From contig NC_049981.1 in assembly GCF_000003815.2 (NCBI RefSeq), positions 18,277,041-18,337,040 of the forward strand: 60,000 bases of DNA. Reading direction: 5' to 3'. Of this stretch, positions 10,941-20,005 are shown in pieces. Both the position numbers and the translations under genes were made by a program. Within the stretch, counting starts at the first letter, position 1. Each line of letters opens with the position of its first letter. The notes beneath the pieces were generated by a model. That model searched no databases and was not told the DNA's origin. It saw only the letters and a program-made list of their open reading frames with translations. The stretch comes from Branchiostoma floridae (lineage: Eukaryota; Chordata; Leptocardii; Amphioxiformes; Branchiostomatidae).

Positions 10941-11850
10941 GGAAAGAATACATATCGCCTCTTTTTTTCAAAAATTCCCATGGGGAACCCCAACATGAAA
11001 TAACAGAACAGAACAGGACGTAACATCAGATGATGAAAAAGAAATCTTGTCATTAGCCATGCCCAATCTTTATTGTACTGTCCCCTCGTATATCATCCAC
11101 AGCAAGCAGCCAGTTTTCGTCATGTACACATAACCAGCTTATTGTCTCATAATGTTGTTCTGACCTGCTAACAAGCAGGCTTATCAGCAGAAGGTTTCCT
11201 TTTTACCACGAACCCGAGCCAACCTTGCCAAGTTCTGAGGACACTGGGAAACAGCTGGTCCTTCAACAGCCTTTCCTGTTTTGCTGTTAACAATGTGGTT
11301 CAATCTGTCGTACCTTCAAGATCATTGTCACAATTAGCATTGCGTGTTGCGGTTTCCGAGCCCTCCGTCTCCGTCTTTACAAGCGTCTGAAAACTAGACC
11401 GATCCCACTGTCCCGCCCATCTCCGTCCAAACAAGAAATCTTTTTAAAAAAGCTGTGCCTTGCCGCGTATTTTATGTTATTTTGGTAAGTTAGACTAGAT
11501 TCTACGCTTAAAAATCCCGAGTTCCACATGTCGCCCCCCTCCCCCTCATTATCATAATTTATGTCAGATGAATTATTGGCACATTAAACAGGTTTTGTAA
11601 AACTTTTTGACCCACAATGAATATGCATTATTTTTTATTACAAACTAAGTTCCTTCTGATGCAATTTGTGATATATATTTATATGAACATGGTGAGTTAA
11701 AGCGTAGATTTATTACGCTGGACCACATACAGTAACATGCGTCTAGAAGAGCGTTTTAATACTCGTCTGGAATGTACCATTGTCTAACTAAGCCATGAAA
11801 CTCGGCAGAGATGGCACGTTGATCACTTCATTGTGACAATGTGTTTTTGC
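10300..11850. other. No gene recognised between foldback and LINE
   Basis: Apart from the right outer foldback arm (10867-10940), I see only AT-rich sequence without coherent open frames or splice-supported exons. Confidence 0.4.
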
Positions 11851-11857
11851 CCGTAAG

Positions 11858-12230
11858 TTTGTGGTTCGAAAGTCTGTCGAACTCTGGGCTTTGATGAGTT
11901 GATCTTTTGGTTTGCAAGTCGGTTGAACTCTGGGCTTATTGAGTTGATCTAATGGTTTGCAAGTCGGTCGAACTCTGGGATTTAATGAGTTGATCTAAAA
12001 CTGCAGAATCTAGTTGCAGCATTGTGGTTTACTTCTGCCCCCCGCCCATTGCGTTGACTGGGCTGAGAGGGGCAGAGGTGGTCCATCCATTGTGGGGCGT
12101 TCGTCCTGTTTCGCATCTGCAAAATCTAGTTGCAGCATTGTAGTTTCTGCTGTCCCCCGCCCATTATATAGACTGGGCTGAGAGGGGGCAGAGGTCATCC
12201 ATTGTAGGACGCTGCTCTGTTTTGCATTTC
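11858..12230 (+). repeat. LINE 5' UTR tandem repeats (~45 bp x3, ~115 bp x2)
   Basis: Three units of 44-50 bp share aagtcggt[t/c]gaactctggg and gagttgatct (11858-11998). They are followed by two units of about 115 bp that share aatctagttgcagcattgt, ccgcccatt and gactgggctgagagggg (12001-12115, 12117-12229). Tandem 5' UTR monomers act as promoters in some L1 elements; a promoter role here is inference. Confidence 0.75.
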
Positions 12231-12555
12231 AAGGGTTGAGACAGACAGTGGTGTCCATTTTGTCTGAGTGGAAATTTCCACTTGGGCTTGCTCCTTGGCA
12301 AATTTAGCAATTTAGTTTGAGAACCAGTAGCGCCCGGAGAGGCTGCCTATTTTATTGGTTCGTACTTGGTTGTTCTTTAAGCGTGTCAGTTTGGTTACAC
12401 GCCTTCAGTTACGTTACGTTTTCAACCCTTGCTGCCCGTGGAGTCCGTGGAGGCTGTCTGATTTACAGGTAGCGTTTTTCAAGGTCTCTGGCAGCTCTGT
12501 CTGCTCTTATTTTGGTTCCTTTTTAGTTTTATTTGGTTCTAGTTAAAGCTGCATT

Positions 12556-14445
12556 ATGAAGCGTCCTCTTTCAATAAAAGTTGCCGTGTACCGTGATCGG
12601 TTAACGTATGAACAAGTGTTTACTTTGCTGAGCGAGGTTTCGGCTCCCATGAGCAGCATTCAGGCTGTTCAGTCTCTGGGACCAAACTCATTCGACGTGT
12701 CATTTTCCTCGGTACACGAGCGTACATTGTATGCGGGGAAACTGTCTGGTTTAGACGCCGTGGATGTGTCATCTTACGCGGCGGCGGAGATAATTGTCAC
12801 GGCCACAAGAATTCCGTATGAGCTCGATGACAACTATGTCAGGAACTGGTTAAATCAATACTGTGCCGTCATCACGTCCCGTATGGTAACATACCGGGAC
12901 AGACCGACCATCAAAAATGGGAACCGGCAATACAAAGTAGTTTTAAAGCCGGGATGCAATATACCATCAGCATGGAAAATGTTTGACGGGAGGATGGTTT
13001 TCTTCAGGTACGTGGGGCAGCCCCGTACCTGCTTGAGATGCAACCAGGAAGGCCATGAGTCGGCAAATTGTGCAGTAACATTTTGCAACAAATGCCAGTC
13101 CATTGGGCATTTGGCCATGGATTGTACCAACGATGTTGTGTGCCTCAGTTGCAGGGCAGAGGGACATACGGCCCGCCGTTGTCCCCTGTCCTTCGCAAAC
13201 AGGATTAAGATGGGAGCCAGTTGGGCTAAGAGCCAAGAGCTCCCAGCAGGTGTGAGTCAGGTCCGTGAACATCATGATGGACGGGTTCCTCAGGCTGTAA
13301 ATAAGACTGATCGGTCGGAACTGGCCCATGTTTCTGACGCAGAGTCTGGTGTATCTGATCCTGTTTCGCCTCCAGGTCACCCTGGCAGTGTGGACCCGGG
13401 TACTTCTTCGGCTGTGAAGTCGGATGTTTCTTCTCCGGTCGCGGAGCCGGAGGTTTCTCCTACGGTCGCGGTGGTTGAGCCGTCTGAGGACGTGCTGTCG
13501 GAGGCCGCTCCTTCTCTGACCAAGTTTTCTCCGGTCGCGGTGGTTGAGCCGTCTGAGGACTTGCTGTCGGAGGCCGCTCCTTCTCTGGCTAAGCCTGGCC
13601 TTTCTTCCTCTTCTAGCGAGCAGGTACCCTCAACATCTGTTGCTCCGGTACCGGCCCCTCGCGCCCGGTCCCAGAGAAGGAGGCGTAAAGCGGCCAGTCC
13701 TATCCGACCTGTTACTCGTCGGTACATGTGTCAGGGTTGTGAGTTGGATTACACAATCACTCTGGAGGTGGTGTCTTGTCATCAGTGCAAGGCAGACATA
13801 ACTCCAGAATCTGCTCTCCTTGCTTTCTGTGAGGGCCCAGTTTGTCAAAGCGATAATCGCCTCTTTCTTTGTCAGAGCTGCCATGATGGCAACTCTGATA
13901 TTGCTGACAAAGATTCCAGGAAAAGGTGTAGGGGGGATTCCAGTGAGGGTTCTGCCTCTGCAAAGACTTTGTCGAAAGGAAAAAAGATTCGTAAGGAGCC
14001 GGATTCCGACTCCAGTCTTGTTATCGAGGAGTTTCCCTCGGAGAGTCTTCGTTCTGTGGACGGTAACGAGTCTGACTCTACTGTTGGCTCCAGAAGCCTC
14101 ATCATTGATGAGGATACTTCGGATGCCTCTCAGGCTCCAAGTCCCGATTTGGTAGCAAAGGCGAGAGCCATTGTCATCTCCTCTGACTTGTACAAGAATA
14201 AGGCTGTCTTTGTGTGCAACCAGTTTATTTCTCATGGTTGTGACGAACTCTTGCATAGTTTTAGGTCTTTGAAATCTCACCTTGCAAAGGCGCATGGCAT
14301 CTCCGGGGACGTTGTGCCTTGTAAGGTTGGTAATTGTTCGAGGTTTTTTAAAACCACCATGTTATGTCTCAAGCACCTCTACAATGTCCACCCCCAATTT
14401 GTTAACCGAATTGGTGTGGAAGGAATTGATGATCTGTACCACTAA
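12556..14445 (+). CDS. LINE ORF1 protein with CCHC knuckles and extra zinc-finger modules
   Basis: 629 residues; presumed RNA-binding chaperone of the retrotransposon RNP. Residues 1-155 look like the RRM-like region of Tx1-type ORF1 proteins (inference from pattern). Three CX2CX4HX4C knuckles follow at about 159-172, 177-190 and 196-209. Residues 230-385 are low-complexity Ser/Pro/Glu/Val with a 69-bp (23-residue) tandem duplication. A Cys-rich module with several CX2C pairs begins near 392. Near the C-terminus two C2H2-like fingers appear: CX7CX12HX4H from residue 554 and CX4CX12HX4H from residue 589. The start is the first ATG of the frame; a TAA stop precedes the ORF2 ATG by 14 bases. The fingers could bind nucleic acid and influence target choice, which is a guess. 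Confidence 0.85.
   Translation: MKRPLSIKVAVYRDRLTYEQVFTLLSEVSAPMSSIQAVQSLGPNSFDVSFSSVHERTLYAGKLSGLDAVDVSSYAAAEIIVTATRIPYELDDNYVRNWLNQYCAVITSRMVTYRDRPTIKNGNRQYKVVLKPGCNIPSAWKMFDGRMVFFRYVGQPRTCLRCNQEGHESANCAVTFCNKCQSIGHLAMDCTNDVVCLSCRAEGHTARRCPLSFANRIKMGASWAKSQELPAGVSQVREHHDGRVPQAVNKTDRSELAHVSDAESGVSDPVSPPGHPGSVDPGTSSAVKSDVSSPVAEPEVSPTVAVVEPSEDVLSEAAPSLTKFSPVAVVEPSEDLLSEAAPSLAKPGLSSSSSEQVPSTSVAPVPAPRARSQRRRRKAASPIRPVTRRYMCQGCELDYTITLEVVSCHQCKADITPESALLAFCEGPVCQSDNRLFLCQSCHDGNSDIADKDSRKRCRGDSSEGSASAKTLSKGKKIRKEPDSDSSLVIEEFPSESLRSVDGNESDSTVGSRSLIIDEDTSDASQAPSPDLVAKARAIVISSDLYKNKAVFVCNQFISHGCDELLHSFRSLKSHLAKAHGISGDVVPCKVGNCSRFFKTTMLCLKHLYNVHPQFVNRIGVEGIDDLYH
13465..13602 (+). repeat. 69-bp in-frame tandem duplication inside ORF1
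   Basis: ggtcgcggtggttgagccgt begins at 13464 and again at 13533. The two 69-bp units are almost identical and encode two copies of a 23-residue segment (VAVVEPSEDVLSEAAPSL...). The near identity implies a recent duplication. Confidence 0.9.
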
Positions 14446-14459
14446 TTCCTCACATTCCG

Positions 14460-17400
14460 ATGTTGTTTGACATTCCTTCTCTATGTAGCCTCATGGTTCT
14501 TATTGCTACACTCAATGTCTGTGGGCTCCGTAGTCCGCAGAAGAGGAGGCAGGTTTTCGGCTTTTGCCGTCAACATAAATTTGACGTTGTTTGCCTCCAA
14601 GAGTGCCATGTTTCGTCAACATCTGAAGCGGTGCTCTGGGAGAAGGAATGGGGAGGCCAAGCGTTTTGGGCATTGGGCTCCTCCCAATCTAGAGGTGTGG
14701 GTATTTTACTCTCTCCATCTTTCAATTTTGATGTGGTTAAAAAGTCTTGTGACGACAGTGGGCGTGTTGTCTGTGTCGTCTTGTCCGATGGTGCGCGTAA
14801 TTTCAAAGTTTGTAACATGTATGCTCCTAACATTTCTGCGGAGCGTACTGGATTTTTTAAAAATTTGTATAAGTTTCTGTCGGGGGCTGAGCCCCTTATT
14901 TTGTGCGGTGATTTTAACTGCGTTGAAGATGTTGATATTGATAAGAGGGGCGGGAACCCGGCTCATGGTAGTGGCGGTTCCACCGTTTTAAAAGACATTT
15001 GCGCCGATTTTAATGTGCATGACTCTTGGAGACATGAGAATCCTTCTAAAAAGGTCTTCACTTGGAGACAGCCGACCAAAGGTATTGCCTGTCGGCTGGA
15101 CCGATTTTATTCGTCTAAATGCCTCGTCGTTTCAAACTACTGTTTTTTACCCGCATATTTTACAGACCATGACTGTGTGTCCTTGTCAATTTTACCGGAT
15201 GTGAAGAAGAAGCCTGGCTTGTGGAAATGTAATGTCTCGATTTTAAAAAGAGACAAAGTTTTAAATGATTTTAAACTCGCTTTTAACAATTGGAAGACTT
15301 TGAAACCAGGTTTTCCTTCTTTGCGAGCCTGGTGGGATGATGTAAAGGCTAGAACTCGCTCTCTCCTGATCAGAATTTCTTGTGAACTGGCTAGGGAGAG
15401 ACGGGAGTCCATGTTTACCTTGAATAATGAACTTGTCGATCTCACCAACAAGATGAACGACGGGGCCTCTTCGGCGGACATCTTGCGTAGGTATGAATGT
15501 ACTAAGTCTTCCTTGTCCGAGTTGTCCGCTGAGGAGGCTCGCGGTGCTTTTGTTCGGTCCAGAGTCAAGCAATTTGTCGAGGGGGAAAAATGTACCTCGT
15601 ATTTTGTAAGCCAGGCCTCTTCCCGAAGTAGGCAGCGACGCATTTCTTCGGTCAGAGATTCTACTGGACGTGTTGTCCAAGATGACGAGGAGATTTTAGA
15701 CGTTTTTAAGCTATTTTATGAAGACCTTTTTAGTGCTGAGCCTATTGATAAGTGTGAGGCGAATAACCTTTGTAACAATTTAGAAGGGTCTTTGGATCCT
15801 GATGAAGTCTCTTCATTAGAAGGTCCTCTTTCATTGGATGAGCTTTGGGCTGCATTGTGCAGTATGGAGAATAATAAGTCCCCTGGCAGTGACGGTCTCC
15901 CGAAGGAATTTTATGTCGCTTTCTGGGACGTCATTGCCGAGGATCTCCTCTCAGTTTTTGAGGAAGTTTTTTCTTCTGGCGAGCTCTCTCAGAGCCAGAG
16001 TTTTGGTGTTATTACTCTCCTTCCAAAAAAAGGGGACCCTCTGGACCCGAAGAACCGTCGCCCCATCTCTTTGTTAAATTGCGATTATAAGATTCTTGCA
16101 AAGGTCCTTAACAATAGGCTTAAGATGGTTGCCGCCTCGGTCATCAGTCCTGACCAGACATGCGGTATACCAGGCCGGTCGATACAATGTAACCTACTTT
16201 TGATGAGAGATATCATTACATATGTTAATATGAATAACTTTGACTGTGCGATCATTTCTCTGGATCAGGCCAAGGCCTTTGATAGAGTGAATATTGATTT
16301 TCTTCACTTGACTCTTACGAAGATGGGTTTTGGCCCGGTTTTCCGCAAATGGGTTGCTATATTGTACCACAACATTACCAGTGCTGTTCTCGTCAATGGG
16401 TCGCTATCATCTTCTTTTTCTCTCTCAAGAGGTGTTCGGCAGGGGTGCCCTATGTCACCCCTGCTGTACGCAATTTCTTTGGAGCCATTTGCCGCTACAG
16501 TAAGGGCCGACGCTGCTATTCACGGCCTCAGGTTGCCTGGTGGCCGTGAAGTTAAGATCTCGCAGTATGCGGACGATAACTCGGCTATTGTTACAACCGA
16601 TGAGTCGATCCGCCGGCTCTTTGCTGTTATTGACATGTATAACAGAGGTTCCGGGTCTCTTTTAAATCTTGACAAATGTATGGGTCTCTGGCTAGGTAGT
16701 TGGAGGAAAAGACTCGATTGTCCGAAGAATTTTAAATGGACATCTGTATCCATACGTTTATTGGGAGGTACTTTTGGAAGTGTTAATATGCCTTTAGTCA
16801 ACTGGAGGGAGAGGCAAGCTAAGTTTGAAGCGGTTCTGCGAAGGTGGGACAGCTTCTCTTTATCCTTCGCTGGCAAGGTTGTCGTCGTTAATAACCTTGC
16901 TTTATCTACTTTGTGGTATATTGCTCCTGTATTTTCTCCTCCCGAGTCAGTCGTCAAGGACATTACGAGAGCCGTCTTTAAGTTTTTCTGGAGTTATCGT
17001 GCAGAACTGGTCTCTAGACAGACAGTTTTGCTACCTTTGGACAAAGGTGGATGGGATCTCATTGATTTTGGAGTGAAGGCCAATTGTTTTTATTGTCGGC
17101 CGTTTACCAATATTCTTGACCGGCCGGATCTTCCATGGGTCCAGTTGGCAAAATATTGGCTGGGTTTTTTTGCCCGTCGTTTTGAACCATCATCGTGGTC
17201 TAACAGTTCCCCCCACTCTCCTGAGGCTCCACCTCACTATTCTTTGATGCGGAAGCTCACCTTGGAGTTTGTTAATGCTTCTGCTTCGAAGACTTGGGAC
17301 AGGATATGCACCGTGCAGTCTTTGTACAAAGCTGCCATTTTAACTCGTTCTCATACCTCTTCCGCTTGTTTTTTAGAGCGGGGTGTTGATTGGTCACTTG

Positions 17401-17954
17401 TTTTTTCAACGGTGCATAACACTCTCCTTGAGAATAACCTAAAGGAGCTTTCCTGGAAGGTCGCACATGGGGCTCTCAAAACCAACTACTTGACTTGTTC
17501 GATTTGGCACAGAACTCCTTCCCCTCTTTGTCCGAGGAGAAACTGTAGAGCTACGGAGACCGTTACCCATGCCATCTGGTCTTGTGGCGAGGTGCTCCTG
17601 ACCTGGACTTGGGTCGAAGGGTTCATTAGGCGATGGGTGGTCTCTAGTTTTCGTGTTTCTCGCGCGGTCGCTCTCTATGGTGTTATGTCGTCTACCCTGA
17701 AGAAGTGTAAGAGAGATGTCTGCACCTACATTTTGGCCGTCGCTCGGTCTAAGATTTGGTGGTCCAGGTGTCAGGCTCTCTTTGACAATAATTTCGTATC
17801 TCACATTGAGCTGGTGTCTCTAATCAAGGAGGCTCTTAGGTTTAAACTCAAGATGGAGTTTGTTCGACTTGGTTCTGAAAGTTTCTTGGCTGAGTGGTGC
17901 CAATCTGTTAAATGGGCAAGTGTGCGGACGGGAGTTTTGGTTCTACGTTTTTAG
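14460..17954 (+). CDS. LINE ORF2 protein: APE endonuclease and reverse transcriptase
   Basis: 1,164 residues; nicks target DNA and reverse-transcribes the element RNA. Endonuclease motifs are in order: TLNVCGLRS near residue 17, LQECH near 46, GDFNC at about 150-154, CRLDRFYSS near 215 and FTDHDCVSLS near 235. The RT domain runs from about 515 to 760: LLPKKGD, ISLLNCDYKILAK, IISLDQAKAFDRV, GVRQGCPMSPLL near 657, and the catalytic YADD at 703-706. A C-terminal Cys/His motif (CPRRNC...ETVTHAIWSC) lies at about 1024-1044, as in other L1-type ORF2 proteins. Expression could use reinitiation after the nearby ORF1 stop. An alternative start is Met12 (14493). All key catalytic residues appear present. 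Confidence 0.92.
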   Translation: MLFDIPSLCSLMVLIATLNVCGLRSPQKRRQVFGFCRQHKFDVVCLQECHVSSTSEAVLWEKEWGGQAFWALGSSQSRGVGILLSPSFNFDVVKKSCDDSGRVVCVVLSDGARNFKVCNMYAPNISAERTGFFKNLYKFLSGAEPLILCGDFNCVEDVDIDKRGGNPAHGSGGSTVLKDICADFNVHDSWRHENPSKKVFTWRQPTKGIACRLDRFYSSKCLVVSNYCFLPAYFTDHDCVSLSILPDVKKKPGLWKCNVSILKRDKVLNDFKLAFNNWKTLKPGFPSLRAWWDDVKARTRSLLIRISCELARERRESMFTLNNELVDLTNKMNDGASSADILRRYECTKSSLSELSAEEARGAFVRSRVKQFVEGEKCTSYFVSQASSRSRQRRISSVRDSTGRVVQDDEEILDVFKLFYEDLFSAEPIDKCEANNLCNNLEGSLDPDEVSSLEGPLSLDELWAALCSMENNKSPGSDGLPKEFYVAFWDVIAEDLLSVFEEVFSSGELSQSQSFGVITLLPKKGDPLDPKNRRPISLLNCDYKILAKVLNNRLKMVAASVISPDQTCGIPGRSIQCNLLLMRDIITYVNMNNFDCAIISLDQAKAFDRVNIDFLHLTLTKMGFGPVFRKWVAILYHNITSAVLVNGSLSSSFSLSRGVRQGCPMSPLLYAISLEPFAATVRADAAIHGLRLPGGREVKISQYADDNSAIVTTDESIRRLFAVIDMYNRGSGSLLNLDKCMGLWLGSWRKRLDCPKNFKWTSVSIRLLGGTFGSVNMPLVNWRERQAKFEAVLRRWDSFSLSFAGKVVVVNNLALSTLWYIAPVFSPPESVVKDITRAVFKFFWSYRAELVSRQTVLLPLDKGGWDLIDFGVKANCFYCRPFTNILDRPDLPWVQLAKYWLGFFARRFEPSSWSNSSPHSPEAPPHYSLMRKLTLEFVNASASKTWDRICTVQSLYKAAILTRSHTSSACFLERGVDWSLVFSTVHNTLLENNLKELSWKVAHGALKTNYLTCSIWHRTPSPLCPRRNCRATETVTHAIWSCGEVLLTWTWVEGFIRRWVVSSFRVSRAVALYGVMSSTLKKCKRDVCTYILAVARSKIWWSRCQALFDNNFVSHIELVSLIKEALRFKLKMEFVRLGSESFLAEWCQSVKWASVRTGVLVLRF

Positions 17955-18351
17955 AGTCCTTGTCGTAGTAGTCTTTGTTTGGTGCTACAGTCTGTCTTTG
18001 CTATTGGTGGATTGTCTGTTAGATGTTCAGTATGTGTGGTCAGTCCTTCACTATGGTGTTCTCCTTCTACTCTCTAGTCCTCTTTATAATTTCCAGTTTG
18101 CTTTGATGTGTCGTTTCTTGGCAGAAGGGTGGGCGGGTGCAAGTCTGCCTCGGGTGGAATGGCACATTCTTTTTCTTTGTTTCCATTCATGAGTTGTTTC
18201 TTCTTATATTATGATGGTTTTCAGTTTGGTCTCTGTCTGTATTACTAAAACTGTTTGTATACCCAAAATAACAAAGGGCCTTTGGAAGGGGCTTTGGAAG
18301 GGCTGGGTTAAAAGGTCCGTCCATTGATCCATGGAAAAAAGCTGGCGTAAA

Positions 18352-18390
18352 GCCTTGCCTGGCGGCAAGGCAAAAATAAAAGCATAAAAA
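18352..18390 (+). terminator. LINE 3' end: perfect 8-bp hairpin plus AATAAA
   Basis: gccttgcc (18352-18359), loop TGGC, then ggcaaggc (18364-18371) form a perfect hairpin. It is followed at once by caaaaAATAAAagcataaaaag with AATAAA at 18375-18380. In several LINE families a 3' stem-loop is what the RT recognises. Here it also sits against the polyadenylation signal. Confidence 0.65.
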
Positions 18391-19956
18391 GATTTTGACG
18401 GGCATGCAAGCACTCTCTAATTGGTGGAACAAGCAAGTTGACATAGTTCGATAATGATCTGATAATATCTGTTCATCTCTCCACAGTTTGTTCACCACGA
18501 ACTTAACTTCATGGCTTGCATCCCATTGCTTAAACACAGAGTATGTTTTGTTGTCTGAAGTTGCCCCTCAAGTGTGCCATGCATGTACTTGTTGTCAGTC
18601 CAGGAGGATTCCGGGAATGTGACGGGCATATCGTTCACTGTCCCCAGCTCAGGACGTGTTCATCTTGTCTGAATGGTCCTGAATAGCATCGTTGTTCAGC
18701 TTCAATCCTCATCAGTCCCTCCGTATCAACAGAGACCGCACTAGGAACAGGAAAGTCCCACTAAACCGGAAACCTTCACTACACCAGAGCCTTCACCTAA
18801 GCCCGCCCCACTGTGACAACCAGTTCAGTTTAGTCCCGATTTTCTCCCCACTGCCATGGGTTCGCAACTTGATTTCCTCGTCCAGCTAACATTCAACTCC
18901 CTGGAACGATCCCAAGTAACCTCGGTGACTCGAACGTTGAGGTTACGGATCCAAAGACAAACTGTCCGCCTTTAGTGATCTTCTTTAGTATTCCCCTGCT
19001 TGCCTTGCACCTCAGAAAGACTTGTGGAATGTACCGTAATGTATGCCTATTCAGTTGTAAATCATACAATTGTGCAATTAATAAATCTCAGTATTTTCGG
19101 ACTCGTGTAAACTTTTTCACACTTTAAGGAAGTTTTTAGGCATTGCCAAAATGCTAATAAAATTCTTTCCTTCTTTCGGGTCCGAGACGTACGCCAGCAA
19201 ACCACATACGTGCCATTCCTGTGTAAGGACAGTTGCAACAGCGATAAAGATAGACAGTTCCTAATGAGAAGGTTGTCTAATCAGGCAGAAACGCGGCAAT
19301 CCTCATCCCAACATCGTTACCTAGGAGGCACAGTATGGTCCTTGGAGGAAGGTTTTTATTGTATCTGTCTTCTTTAATCTCGCCAGCGGAAGGGGGAAAA
19401 GACCAACTGTATACAATCTAAGTTTCATCTAACAATCCCAACCTCATTCGATGCACATGTAGCCTGGCTACAGACTTGCTTGGTAACAAGATATTTTGTA
19501 TGTAGTGAAATGCTGGTCTCTGTGTCAGAGATAAGGGATTTGCGCAGTCGGTGATAATCCTCCGGTGAAGGTAGTACCAGGCAAACCTGCCTCGCTAGGA
19601 TGCTTCTTGCAATTGGAAGCATTAGGCCACTCTGACTTGATAATATGGATGACATCCGCGCGCGCATCAATTCCCAAAGTAGGAAAAAAACCTTTGCGGC
19701 TTTACTGTAAATCATACAAAGAAGCCGAAAAATAAGCAAATGTATGTCATTAATAAAAACAAATATCACAAAATAAACTCTAATTAACGAAGTCTTCCAA
19801 AGTACAGAAAATATGTAGGGATTAAAATAAAGAATTATGATGTTCTGTGTTCTGTTCTGTATGTTCACTCTTTTGTTTAAACTTCCTGACAACTTTCCTG
19901 ATTTCAGAATGAAGACAACTTTTCTAGCCATTTTGTTTCTTTTCTCACATTGGGTG

Positions 19957-20005
19957 CCCAGTGGATGTCATCCATATAATCACATCGGTGTGGCCTAATC
20001 TCAGA
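19957..20005. repeat. Dispersed repeat, copy 2 (partner at 1477-1525)
   Basis: See the copy at 1477; same orientation, a handful of differences over about 45 bases. Confidence 0.5.

Larger units (their letters stand above)
11850..18390 (+). mobile_element. LINE retrotransposon, L1/Tx1 type, both ORFs open
   Basis: A non-LTR retrotransposon with a repeat-bearing 5' UTR (about 11850-12555), ORF1 (12556-14445), a 14-base gap, ORF2 (14460-17954) and a 3' UTR ending near 18390 in a hairpin and A-rich tail. Two zinc-knuckle ORFs and an ORF2 with APE endonuclease plus RT place it in the L1 superfamily. The wording of RT block KNRRPISLLNCDYKILAK and the KAFDRV box are typical of the Tx1 clade, known from frog Tx1L and common in aquatic animals. 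No frameshift or internal stop is seen, so the insertion should be young. The 5' and 3' limits are estimates; I could not find a target-site duplication. Confidence 0.8.

Noticed and set aside
13630-14295. 221-codon minus-strand ORF in the LINE
   Set aside because: Antisense shadow of ORF1; follows ORF1 codon structure.
19425-19931. 168-codon minus-strand ORF, hydrophobic in the middle
   Set aside because: Composition follows AT-rich DNA; no signal, start context or homologous motif. Kept only as a curiosity.
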